NCBI GenBank assembly: GCA_008363385.1 | Contig: RHKY01000023.1 | Coordinates: 83,996-147,995, forward strand | Length of the DNA: 64,000 nt | Source: Acidobacteriota bacterium | Lineage (GTDB): Bacteria; Acidobacteriota; Thermoanaerobaculia; UBA5066 | Direction: 5' to 3' | In this document: piece by piece, positions 53,168-61,542 of the stretch | Position numbering within the stretch: position 1 is the stretch's first letter | Layout: every line of letters starts with the position of its first letter | Made by a program: the position numbers and the translations under genes | Notes under the pieces: model-generated | Databases searched by the model: none | What the model saw: the letters and a program-made list of their open reading frames with translations, nothing else | Told to the model about the DNA's origin: nothing

Positions 53168-53968
53168 TCAGCCGGACCGGCTCCCGGCGTTCAGCTCCCG
53201 CCAGATCGCGTCCAGGGCCGCGGCCGCCCCCGCCCGGACGCGGACGTCGACGAGGGCCGAGACCTCGCTCTCCTCGGGGTTGACCTCCACGCTCGGCGCG
53301 CCCCAGAGCGGGGCGAGCCGGACCGGCAGGACGATGTACGGGAAGACCGCCGTCGTCCCGACGACGAAGACCACGTCGAAGCCGCGCGCCAGCTCCCCGT
53401 GGAGGCGGCCCACCGCCGCCTCGGGGAGCATCTCGCCGAAGAGGACGACGTCGGGCCGCACGACCGCTCCGCAGTCCGGGCAGCGCGGGGGGAACGAGAG
53501 GTGGGACCAGTCCGCCACGCGCTCCCGCCGCGGGCAGCGCGTGCAGCGGAGCGCCCGGGTCGTCCCGTGGATCTCGATGACGTCGCGCGAGCCGGCGTCG
53601 CCGTGGAGGCCGTCGACGTTCTGGGTCAGGACGACGCAGCGGGGGATCCGGCCCTGGAGGAGGGCGATCACCTCGTGAGCCCGGTTCGGCCGCGCGCCCC
53701 TCCCGCTCCGCTCGAGCGACGCCAGGACGTCCCACGTCAGCTCGGGGCGCTCCTCGAGCGTCTCGGCCGAGAGGATCCGCTCGATCGGCATCCCGCGCTC
53801 CAGGCCGTCGCCCCTGTAGAGCCCGCCGGCGCCGCGATAGGTCGGCAGGCCGGAGTCGGCCGAGACGCCCGCTCCCGTCACGAAGAGGGCCGACCGCGCC
53901 TGGCACAGAGTGGCGGCGGCGGCGGCCACGTCGGCCGAGTCGGGTGCGGTCCCTGCCGGCTCCTGCAT
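53168..53968 (-). CDS. sirtuin (NAD-dependent protein deacylase)
   Basis: 266 aa. NAD site GAGVSADSGLPTYRG (about 32-46), TQNVDGLHGDAG, catalytic His in EIHGTT, and four zinc cysteines in CTRC and CPDC. FGEMLP and VGTTAVFPY complete the Rossmann part. The Tyr-x-x-Arg pair that marks class III desuccinylases such as CobB and SIRT5 seems absent: the equivalent stretch reads TWDVLASLERSG. So plain deacetylation or another acyl preference is likely. GTAVFPY differs from the usual SAxVYPA, which could affect acyl choice. Confidence 0.92.
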   Translation of the reverse strand: MQEPAGTAPDSADVAAAAATLCQARSALFVTGAGVSADSGLPTYRGAGGLYRGDGLERGMPIERILSAETLEERPELTWDVLASLERSGRGARPNRAHEVIALLQGRIPRCVVLTQNVDGLHGDAGSRDVIEIHGTTRALRCTRCPRRERVADWSHLSFPPRCPDCGAVVRPDVVLFGEMLPEAAVGRLHGELARGFDVVFVVGTTAVFPYIVLPVRLAPLWGAPSVEVNPEESEVSALVDVRVRAGAAAALDAIWRELNAGSRSG

Positions 53969-54007
53969 CGGCCGCCATTGTCGCGCCGTCCGGCCGCGGG
54001 GGCGCGT

Positions 54008-54886
54008 TCAGGGCGGCGGCACGGGTGTCGCCGCGCCCGGGCCCTCCGGCGGCCGGGGGGCCGAGCGCGAGAGGACCTCCCGGAGGCCGTACCCGGCGCC
54101 GAGCCGCTCCTCGACGGCCGCCGCGCGCGCCAGGAGAGCCTCGCCGTCGACCGGGCCGTCCGATGCGACGGTGATCCAGCTCGCTCCCCCCGGCGTGGGG
54201 AAGACCCTCACGGAGAGGCCGGTGGCCATCAGCCGCCGCAGGAGGGCGGGAGTCCCGACCGCGACCTCGGGGGGCGAGAGGTTCGCGACGAGCACCCCGC
54301 CGGGCGCCACGCGCCGGCGCACGGCGCGAAGGAACGGCTCGCCGGACAGGCGGGGGGCGACCTCCGGCCCGAAGAGGGCGTCGAGGAAGACGAGGTCCCA
54401 GGTCGCGCGCGCCTCCTCCACGAAGTCCGCGGCGTCGGCGACGTGCACCTTCAGCCTGGGACCGTCCCGGAACCCGAACCAGCGCCGGGCCAGGGGGGGC
54501 ACCTCGGGGTCGATCTCGACCACGTCGACGCGGGCCGAGGGGTAGCGCCCGGCGAGGAGGCGGGGGACGAGCCCCGCCCCCATCCCGAGGACGAGGACGC
54601 GCTTCGGCGGCGCGGCGAGGAACGCCAACCCCACGAGGGCCGTCCGGAGCGACTCCGGGACGAGGAGGTCCGGCTCGTCGAGCCGGATCGACCCGTGGAC
54701 GTAGCCGCACCCCGGGCCGCAGAGGTGCCGCATCCGACGGGCTGGCTCCTCGACCACCAGGAGCGTCTGGAACCGGGTCTTCCTCTCCTCGAGGACCCTC
54801 GTCTCCGGCTCGGTCCCGGGCGGGGCGCCGTGAAGGGCCCCGGAGCAGAGCAGGAGCGGCACGAGCGGGACGAGCGGGCGGCGCAT
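54008..54886 (-). CDS. spermidine-synthase-like protein with signal peptide
   Basis: Residues 1-20 (MRRPLVPLVPLLLCSGALHG) look like a signal peptide or lipoprotein-like leader. The rest has the spermidine-synthase Rossmann fold: RVLVLGMGAGLVPRLLAGRYPSARVDVVEIDPEV and DLVFLDALFG. Active-site Asp and Tyr for polyamines are not clearly placed, and an N-terminal leader is unusual for a cytosolic aminopropyltransferase. Better called spermidine-synthase-like; function unknown. 292 aa, ATG at 54886. It is divergent from exonuclease III across 54 nt. Confidence 0.78.
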   Translation of the reverse strand: MRRPLVPLVPLLLCSGALHGAPPGTEPETRVLEERKTRFQTLLVVEEPARRMRHLCGPGCGYVHGSIRLDEPDLLVPESLRTALVGLAFLAAPPKRVLVLGMGAGLVPRLLAGRYPSARVDVVEIDPEVPPLARRWFGFRDGPRLKVHVADAADFVEEARATWDLVFLDALFGPEVAPRLSGEPFLRAVRRRVAPGGVLVANLSPPEVAVGTPALLRRLMATGLSVRVFPTPGGASWITVASDGPVDGEALLARAAAVEERLGAGYGLREVLSRSAPRPPEGPGAATPVPPP

Positions 54887-54940
54887 GGGCGCATTCTCTC
54901 CGGCACGCGGCGAATAGAATCCCGCGCCGGAGGACCGAGC

Positions 54941-55702
54941 GTGAGGATCGCGACCTGGAACGTCAACTCGGTGAAGGCGAGGCGCGAGCGGCTCCTCGCC
55001 TTCCTGGCGCGGCACCGCCCCGACGTGGTCTGCCTGCAGGAGCTGAAGACCGAGGAGCCGGGTTTCCCGCGCGAGGAGGTCCTCGCGGCGGGGTACCACG
55101 CCGCGGTCCTCGGGCAGAAGACCTACAACGGCGTGGCGGTCCTCACGCGCGAGGAGCCGGCGGCGGTCTCGACCGGCTTCGGGGACGGGGGGGACGAGAC
55201 GCAGGCCCGGTTCGTCGCGGTCGACGTCGCGGGGCTGCGCGTTGCTTCGGCCTACGTCCCGAACGGGCAGACGGTCGGGTCCGAGAAGTGGGCCTACAAG
55301 CTGGAGTGGCTGGCGAGGCTCCGGGGCTGGGCGGAGCGGCAGGCCGGTGCGCCGCTCGTCCTCTGCGGCGACTTCAACGTCGCGCCCGAGGACCGCGACG
55401 CGGCCAACCCCGCCGCCTGGGAGGGGACCGTCCTCTGCCACGAGCAGGTGCGCGCCGCCTTCGGGCGGCTCCTGGACCTCGGCCTCGCCGACGCGGTCCG
55501 GCTGCACCACCCGGAAGGGGGCCTCTTCACCTGGTGGGACTACCGCCAGCTCGCGTTCCCGAAGAACGACGGCCTGAGGATCGACCACGTCCTCCTCTCC
55601 GAGGCTCTCGTGCCGCGGTGCGCCGCGGCGCGGGTGGACCGGGACGAGCGGAAGGGGAAGCTGCCGTCCGACCACGCGCCGGTCCTCGTGGAGCTCTCGT
55701 AG
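54941..55702 (+). CDS. xth: exodeoxyribonuclease III (AP endonuclease)
   Basis: 253 aa, GTG start with GGAGG 7 nt upstream. Motifs ATWNVNSVKAR, CLQELKT, YVPNGQ, LCGDFNVAPEDRD and the C-terminal SDHAPVLVEL give the Mg-binding Glu, catalytic Asp-Asn pair and His. It repairs abasic sites and 3'-blocked ends. Single gene. Confidence 0.95.
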   Translation: MRIATWNVNSVKARRERLLAFLARHRPDVVCLQELKTEEPGFPREEVLAAGYHAAVLGQKTYNGVAVLTREEPAAVSTGFGDGGDETQARFVAVDVAGLRVASAYVPNGQTVGSEKWAYKLEWLARLRGWAERQAGAPLVLCGDFNVAPEDRDAANPAAWEGTVLCHEQVRAAFGRLLDLGLADAVRLHHPEGGLFTWWDYRQLAFPKNDGLRIDHVLLSEALVPRCAAARVDRDERKGKLPSDHAPVLVELS

Positions 55703-55776
55703 CCGGTCCCCGGGCCCGCCTCCCTCCTCCTTCGCCTCCGGGCCCCGGCGTGCGATAACGGTCGCGCCGGCCCGTC

Positions 55777-58488
55777 ATGAGCCCGCCCGCCCCCCCCGCC
55801 GAGACCGTCGTCCCCGGCACCCGCCTGGGGCCGTACGAGGTCGTCGCGCCGCTCGGCGCCGGGGGCATGTCGGAGGTCGTCCGGGCGCGCGACGTCCGCC
55901 TCGGCCGCGAGGTCGCCGTCAAGCTCCTCCCGCGCGACCTGGCCGGCAGCCGGGAGCGGTTCCTCAGGTTCGAGCAGGAGGCCCGCGCGGCCGGCGTCCT
56001 GAACCACCCGAACGTCCTGGCGATCTACGACGTCGGCGACCACGACGGCGTGCCGTACATCGTCTCGGAGCTTCTCGAAGGGGAGACGCTGAGGAGCCGC
56101 CTGGAACGCGGGCCGATCCGCCCGCGCGAGGCGGCCGGCATCGCCGTCCAGGTGGCGCGCGGCCTCTCGGCCGCCCACGAGAAGGGGATCGTCCACCGGG
56201 ACCTCAAGCCCGACAACGTCTTCCTGACGCGCGACGGCACGGTCAAGCTGCTCGACTTCGGGCTCGCCAAGCTCCTCGGCGTCGAGGCCGCGCCGGCGCC
56301 GCCGGGCGCGCGCGGCGACCCCCTGACCCGTACGGACCTCGTCGTCGGGACCGCCGGATACATGGCCCCGGAGCAGGTCCGCGGCGAGCCCGTCGACGAG
56401 AGGGCGGACGTCTTCTCGCTCGGGACGTGCCTCTACGAGATGCTGACCGGCCGCCGGGCGTTCTCGCGCAGCTCGGCCGTCGAGACGATGAACGCCATCC
56501 TGGTGGAGGAGCCCCCGGACCTCCGCGACGTCCGGTCGTCGACGCCCGAGCCGCTCGCCAGCCTCGTGCGCCGCTGCCTCGAGAAGCGGAAGGAGATGCG
56601 GTTCCAGTCGGCTCGGGACCTGGCGTTCGCGCTGGAGGCGGTCTTCGCCGCCGTCTCCGTCGGGTCCGCGCCGATCCCGGCCCTGCCTCGCCGGGCGCTC
56701 CGGGGGAAGCTCGTCCCCGACCGGCGGCTGGTCGCCGGCGCCGCGGCCGGCGTGCTCCTCGGGGCCCTCCTGGTCCGGACGTTCTGGCGGCAGGGGCCCG
56801 CTCCCCCTTGCGTCCTCCGTGCCCTGACGCAGACGGGGCGGGACGCCGCCCCGGCCGTCTCGCCGGACGGGCGGCTCGTGGCGTTCGAGTCGACGCGCGA
56901 CGGGCGCTCCCGCATCTGGCTGAAGCAGCTGAAGGGGGGCGCCGAGGTCGCGCTGACCGAGGGGCCGCTCGACTCCGCCCCGCGCTTCTTCCCCGACGGC
57001 GAGTCGGTCCTCTTCACCCGGCGGGACGCCGCGGCCGAGCCCTCGCTCTGCCGGGTGCCGATCCTCGGAGGAGAAGCCCGCCGCCTCGTCCCCGGGGCGG
57101 TCGAGGGCGACGTCTCTCCGGACGGGGCGACGCTCGCGTTCGCCAGGCTCCGCCGCGGCGCTCCCGCGGGGTGGGAGCTCGGCCTAGCCGACGTCGCCGG
57201 CGGGGAGGAGCGGGTCCTCGCCCGGTTCACGACCTGGCTGGCGTCCCCGCGCTTCTCCCCCGACGGGACGGTCCTGGCGGCCAGCGAGCCGGGCAGCGCC
57301 CAGAGCGGCATCGAGGGCTCGATCGTCCTCGTCCGCCTCTCGGGCGAGGTCCGCCGCCTGCCGTCCCCCTCGCCCGGACACGGGCTCACGTCGGTGGCCT
57401 GGCTCGACTCGGGTCGCGAGCTCGTCGTCGGCGTCCACGACGCCGGGATCGCCCACGCCCAGGGGACCGGCGGGCGCCTCTTCCGCGTCGACGCGCGGAA
57501 CGGCTCCGCGACGCCGCTGGCCTGGTGGCCGGCGCTGGGGCCGGCGCTCGACCTCCTCGGCGACGGGCGCGTCGTCCTCGAGAGCGCCACCTGGGACGCC
57601 GACCTGCTGCTCGTCCGGACGTCCGACGGGTCGGAGCGGTGGATGACGCGTGGCGGTGCGATCGACCGCCAGCCGGACTTCTCGCCGGACGGGGAGACGG
57701 TCCTCTTCTCCTCCGACCGCGAGGGAGACCTCGACCTCTGGGAGGTGTCGATCGCGACGGGGGCCGTTCGCCGCGTCAGCGACTCGCCCGGCGAGGACTG
57801 GGACCCCTCCTGGCTCCCCGGCGGAGAGGGGATCGCCTGGAGCTCCCGCAGGAAAGGGAGGTTCGAGGTCTGGAGGGCGGCGGCCGACGGGGGTGGCCCG
57901 CGGCCCGTCCCCGTCGACGGGCCTTCTCCCGAGAACCCGACCTTCGCGCCGGACGGGTCGTGGCTCGTCTTCGGCTCGCTCGAGAGGGGCCGGGAAGGGA
58001 TCTGGAAGGCGGCCGCCGACGGCTCCGGGGCGGTCCTCGTCGCCTCGGGCGTCGACAAGCAGGTGCCGGACCTCTCGCCCGACGGTCGGTACGTCCTCTT
58101 CCGGAACGGACTCGGGGCGGGTCGACGCACCGTGGACGTCGTCCGGGTCGCGGACGGAGCCAAGGTGACGGAGATCCCGCTCGAGGTCAGCGACGCCGTC
58201 GGCGGCTCCGAGGTCGGACGCTCCCGATTCGCGCCCGGAGGCAAGGCGATCGTCTTCCTCGGCGTCGACGGGCGCGGGGCCACGGGCGTCTTCGTGCAGG
58301 ACTTCGTCCCGGGGCGCGACACGACCGCTTCCCGCCAGCCGCTCGCCGGGTTCCTCCCCGGGCGCGCGATCGACTCCTTCGACCTCTCGCCGGACGGCAC
58401 GTCCGTCGTCCTCTCGGTCCGCGAGCGCCTCTCGAACCTCCTCGAGGCCGCACCGCTCCCCGGGCTCCTGCGCCCGGTCCGGCGCTGA
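55777..58488 (+). CDS. membrane Ser/Thr protein kinase with PD40/TolB-like propeller
   Basis: Kinase domain about 17-290: glycine loop LGAGGMSEV, Lys in VAVKLL, catalytic HRDLKPDN, DFGLAK and GTAGYMAPEQ. A membrane helix (about 318-338, LVAGAAAGVLLGALLVRTFW) leads to an extracytoplasmic beta-propeller (about 355-890) made of SPDG-containing WD40-like/PD40 units (SPDGRLVAFES, SPDGTVLAAS, SPDGETVLFSSDREGDLDLW). The layout PknB-like kinase-TM-PD40 is very common in Acidobacteria and is thought to sense external ligands. The ATG start lies 75 nt after xth. Ligand and substrates unknown. Confidence 0.95.
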   Translation: MSPPAPPAETVVPGTRLGPYEVVAPLGAGGMSEVVRARDVRLGREVAVKLLPRDLAGSRERFLRFEQEARAAGVLNHPNVLAIYDVGDHDGVPYIVSELLEGETLRSRLERGPIRPREAAGIAVQVARGLSAAHEKGIVHRDLKPDNVFLTRDGTVKLLDFGLAKLLGVEAAPAPPGARGDPLTRTDLVVGTAGYMAPEQVRGEPVDERADVFSLGTCLYEMLTGRRAFSRSSAVETMNAILVEEPPDLRDVRSSTPEPLASLVRRCLEKRKEMRFQSARDLAFALEAVFAAVSVGSAPIPALPRRALRGKLVPDRRLVAGAAAGVLLGALLVRTFWRQGPAPPCVLRALTQTGRDAAPAVSPDGRLVAFESTRDGRSRIWLKQLKGGAEVALTEGPLDSAPRFFPDGESVLFTRRDAAAEPSLCRVPILGGEARRLVPGAVEGDVSPDGATLAFARLRRGAPAGWELGLADVAGGEERVLARFTTWLASPRFSPDGTVLAASEPGSAQSGIEGSIVLVRLSGEVRRLPSPSPGHGLTSVAWLDSGRELVVGVHDAGIAHAQGTGGRLFRVDARNGSATPLAWWPALGPALDLLGDGRVVLESATWDADLLLVRTSDGSERWMTRGGAIDRQPDFSPDGETVLFSSDREGDLDLWEVSIATGAVRRVSDSPGEDWDPSWLPGGEGIAWSSRRKGRFEVWRAAADGGGPRPVPVDGPSPENPTFAPDGSWLVFGSLERGREGIWKAAADGSGAVLVASGVDKQVPDLSPDGRYVLFRNGLGAGRRTVDVVRVADGAKVTEIPLEVSDAVGGSEVGRSRFAPGGKAIVFLGVDGRGATGVFVQDFVPGRDTTASRQPLAGFLPGRAIDSFDLSPDGTSVVLSVRERLSNLLEAAPLPGLLRPVRR

Positions 58489-58558
58489 CGCCCGGACGTC
58501 CGCCGTCGAGCTTCCGAGCGCCCCGCTCCCTCCCGCGGCGATCGCTTTGATAGCCTTC

Positions 58559-58574
58559 ACACGAACCGTCGTGT
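58559..58574. promoter_or_regulatory. palindrome ACACGA-N4-TCGTGT upstream of a secreted-protein gene
   Basis: A 6-bp perfect inverted repeat 42 nt before the ATG at 58616, overlapping the likely promoter zone (TTGATA at 58547-58552). It is a possible operator. No regulator gene lies next to it. Confidence 0.35.
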
Positions 58575-58615
58575 TAGGCTGAGACGAACGATTCGCCACA
58601 AAAGGAGGATTTGGC

Positions 58616-60199
58616 ATGTCCGCTATGCATCGTTTCCGTGAAATGAGTCTCGCGCTCGTGTGCCTCGCCCTGTCGGGCACGGCGGGGGCTTTCGAGGACG
58701 TCCCGTTGACGGACTGGCCGCTGCCGTCGACGTCGGCGAAGGGCCCGTCGACGCAGGCCGACGCCGGGTCCCCGGGGATCTTCATCCCGGCCACCCCGTG
58801 CCGGATCGCCGACACGCGGGGCGCCGCCGGCCCCTACGGCGGCCCGGCGCTCGCGGCCAACGTGGCGCGCTCGTTCGACATCGACAGCTCGCCCACCTGC
58901 ACGGGCATCCCCGCCAACGCCTCGGCGTACTCCCTCAACTTCACGGTCATCGGCTCGGCGGGCGCCTACCAGAACGCCTTCCTGACCGTCTGGCCGGCGG
59001 GAGGGTCCCAGCCGACGGTCTCGACGCTGAACTTCGACGGCGGGCAGCTGCGGGCCAACGCCGCGATCGTCCCGGCGGGGAGCGGGGGATCCGTCAGCGT
59101 CTTCGTCAACGCGTCGGCCCACCTGATCATCGACATCAACGGCTACTTCATGGACAGGGACGGGACCCTCAACAGCGACGACTTCGTCGGGATCGTCGGG
59201 AACACGGCCCCCAGCTGGTACGGACTCCTCTACGTCGTCAACAACGCCGACGCCGCGAACATCGCCGCCGTCCGGGGCGTGGTCAGCAGCACCGCGAACA
59301 ACAGCTACGGGACCTCCGGCGAGCAGGGCGGAGCGACCGGGATCTCCTACGGCGTCAAGGGGACGAACAACAGCACGACGAACGGCGCGGCGGGGGTCTT
59401 CGGCCGCTCCGGCAGCGCGGTGCCCGCGACGGGCCACTGGGCCGCGGGCGTCCGAGGGGAGTCCTCGACGAGGAACGGCGTCATCGGGTTCTCGCAGGCG
59501 GCCTTCTCCTACTCCGTCGCCGGCATCCGCCTCGACGGGACCGGCACGTCGCTGCGGTACGGCGTCCTCGGCGGCGACACCTCCGGCGTGGAGTTCAGCG
59601 GGGGTCTGAGCGGGACCGGGACGAAGAACTTCCTCGAGCCGCATCCGACCGACGCGACGAAGATGATCGCCTACGTCGCCCTCGAAGGCCCCGAGGCCGG
59701 GACGTACTTCCGCGGCCGCGGCCGCTTCGTCGGCGGGTCGGCCCGCATCGAGGTCCCGGAGTCCTTCCGGATGGTGACGGACCCGGAGGGGATCACCGTC
59801 CAGGTGACGCCGATCGGCCGGGCCACGGCGGTCGGGGTGGTCCGCATCGGCCTCGACGCCGTCGAGGTGGAGGCCAACCGCGACGTCGAGTTCTCGTACC
59901 TCGTGCAGGGGGTGAGGAAGGCCTACAAGGACGTCCAGCCGATCGTCGAGAACACCTTCTTCCGGCCCAGGTCCGAGGACGACCGGATGCCGTCGACGCT
60001 CTCGGCCGAGGAGAAGCAGCGTCTCGTCGACAACGGGACGTACAACCCCGACGGCTCGGTCAACCTGACGACCGCCGAGCGGACCGGCTGGCTCCGCATG
60101 TGGCGGGAGCGGGAAGAGCTGGCGCGGGCCGTTGCCGAGAAGGGCGCCGGGGCGGCCGCGGACGGCAACCGAGCCTCGGGGACGGGCGCGGCGAAGTAG
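58616..60199 (+). CDS. secreted protein with N-terminal PCR...GYF module and endosialidase-like C-terminal region
   Basis: 527 aa, ATG with AAAGGAGG 8 nt upstream. Signal peptide 1-25. Module 57-180: IPATPCRIADTRGAAGPYGG to DINGYFM, the same fold unit as at the end of the subtilase and NHL proteins, but here at the N-terminus. A Gly/Asn-rich repetitive region follows (YGVKGTNNSTTNGAAGVFG, 210-310), probably a beta-helix or fibre. Then comes FLEPHPTDATKMIAYVALEGPEAGTYFRGRG (about 340-370), seen in proteins with phage-tail-fibre or S74-peptidase-like ends. The C-terminus is a charged coil. Probably a secreted or surface fibre protein; function unknown. Confidence 0.85.
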   Translation: MSAMHRFREMSLALVCLALSGTAGAFEDVPLTDWPLPSTSAKGPSTQADAGSPGIFIPATPCRIADTRGAAGPYGGPALAANVARSFDIDSSPTCTGIPANASAYSLNFTVIGSAGAYQNAFLTVWPAGGSQPTVSTLNFDGGQLRANAAIVPAGSGGSVSVFVNASAHLIIDINGYFMDRDGTLNSDDFVGIVGNTAPSWYGLLYVVNNADAANIAAVRGVVSSTANNSYGTSGEQGGATGISYGVKGTNNSTTNGAAGVFGRSGSAVPATGHWAAGVRGESSTRNGVIGFSQAAFSYSVAGIRLDGTGTSLRYGVLGGDTSGVEFSGGLSGTGTKNFLEPHPTDATKMIAYVALEGPEAGTYFRGRGRFVGGSARIEVPESFRMVTDPEGITVQVTPIGRATAVGVVRIGLDAVEVEANRDVEFSYLVQGVRKAYKDVQPIVENTFFRPRSEDDRMPSTLSAEEKQRLVDNGTYNPDGSVNLTTAERTGWLRMWREREELARAVAEKGAGAAADGNRASGTGAAK

Positions 60200-60213
60200 C
60201 GAGCCCATCGTCC

Positions 60214-60252
60214 GGGAGGGCGGGGCGCGGCCGGGCCGCGTCCCGCCCTCCC
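60214..60252. terminator. strong bidirectional hairpin between convergent genes
   Basis: GGGAGGGCGGG pairs with CCCGCCCTCCC, and CGCGGCC with GGCCGCG inside, giving about 18 bp. It sits between the convergent secreted-fibre and antiporter genes, 15 nt from each end. No T-run. Confidence 0.6.
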
Positions 60253-60267
60253 TCCTTCCCTCCGGGC

Positions 60268-61542
60268 TCAGCCCACGTCGAAGCCGCGCACCGCGGCCGC
60301 CTCGCGCGTGGCGCGACGGCCGTAGACCCGCTCGAAGACCGGCGTCGCCATCAGCGTCGTGACGACGGCCATCAGCACGAAGATCGTGAAGAGCGTCGGC
60401 TGGATGATCCCGCGCTCCAGGCCGATGTTGAGGATGATCAGCTCCATCAGGCCGCGCGCGTTCATGAGCGCCCCGGTCGCAAGGGCGTCGCGGTGGCTCT
60501 CCCCGCTGAGGCGAGCGGCGGCCCAGCAGGCGACCCCCTTCCCCAGGCAGGCCGCGACGAGGACGGCGAGGGCGACGAGCGCGAGGGTGGGGGAGGCGAC
60601 GAGCCCGATCCTCGTGTTCAGCCCCGAGTAGACGAAGAAGAGAGGCAGCAGGAAGCCGACCGTCAGCGGCTCGATCCGGCCCCGGAGCTCCTCGGCGAAG
60701 GCGCCCTTGGGCATCGCGGCGCCGGTGAGGAACGCCCCGAAGACCGCGTAGATCCGGAGCGCGTCGGTGACGAACGCGCCGAGCATGACGACGACGAGGA
60801 CCTGCGTGAAGAGGCTCGCGCTCATCTCGCCGGGGCCCTTCACCTGCCGGCCAAGCGGGGCGAGGAGCCTCCGGAGGACGAAGAGGGTGAAGAGCAGGAA
60901 GAGCCCGCCGCCGCCGACGGCCGTCACGGCGATCGAGGGGTCGTTCCCGAAGGCGGAGAGGACGACCGCCAGCAGACACCAGGCGGCCGCGTCGTCGAGG
61001 GACCCGGCCGAGAGGGCGAGCGTGCCGAGCGACGTCCTCGACAGCCCCTGCTCGTGGATGATCCTCGCCAGCATCGGGAAGGCGGTGATCGACATCGCGG
61101 CGCCCGTGAAGAGGACGGCCTGCGCGAGCGAGACCCCTTCGCCGAAGGCCGGGAGGTCGGGGCGGCGGGCGAGCCAGACGGCGATGGTTCCGCCCAGGAC
61201 GAACGGCACCGCGATCCCGGCGGCCGACACGAAGGCCGCGCTCTTGGCCCGCGCCCGGAGGAGGTCCACGTCGAACTCGAGGCCGACGAGGAACATGTAG
61301 AGGACGAGAGCCACCTGCGCCACCGAGAAGAGGATCGGCATCGAGGCCTGCGGAAAGAGGTAGGCCTGTGCCGCGGGCCAGAGCCAGCCGAGGAGCGAGG
61401 GGCCGAGCAGGACACCGGCGATCATCTCGCTCACCACCTGCGACTGACCGAGCCGCCGGAAGACCCAGGCCGTCGCCTGGCAGGCGGCCAGGATCACCAC
61501 GAGCTGCAGGAAGAAGCGGACCGAGAGGTCGAACGCCGTCAA
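60268..61542 (-). CDS. CPA2-family cation:proton antiporter
   Basis: About twelve membrane helices. GQSQVVSEMIAGVLLGPSLLG, MFLVGLEFDVDLLR and SAGSLDDAAAWCLLAVVLSAFG (with the Asp-Asp pair of CPA transporters) are typical of KefB/NhaS3-like CPA2 antiporters. The 424-aa protein ends in a short cytosolic tail without a RCK/TrkA-N domain. Start set at TTG 61542, which overlaps the acyl-CoA ligase stop (TTGA); no other start fits the first helix. It exchanges Na+ or K+ for H+; the ion is not determined. Confidence 0.88.
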   Translation of the reverse strand: MTAFDLSVRFFLQLVVILAACQATAWVFRRLGQSQVVSEMIAGVLLGPSLLGWLWPAAQAYLFPQASMPILFSVAQVALVLYMFLVGLEFDVDLLRARAKSAAFVSAAGIAVPFVLGGTIAVWLARRPDLPAFGEGVSLAQAVLFTGAAMSITAFPMLARIIHEQGLSRTSLGTLALSAGSLDDAAAWCLLAVVLSAFGNDPSIAVTAVGGGGLFLLFTLFVLRRLLAPLGRQVKGPGEMSASLFTQVLVVVMLGAFVTDALRIYAVFGAFLTGAAMPKGAFAEELRGRIEPLTVGFLLPLFFVYSGLNTRIGLVASPTLALVALAVLVAACLGKGVACWAAARLSGESHRDALATGALMNARGLMELIILNIGLERGIIQPTLFTIFVLMAVVTTLMATPVFERVYGRRATREAAAVRGFDVG

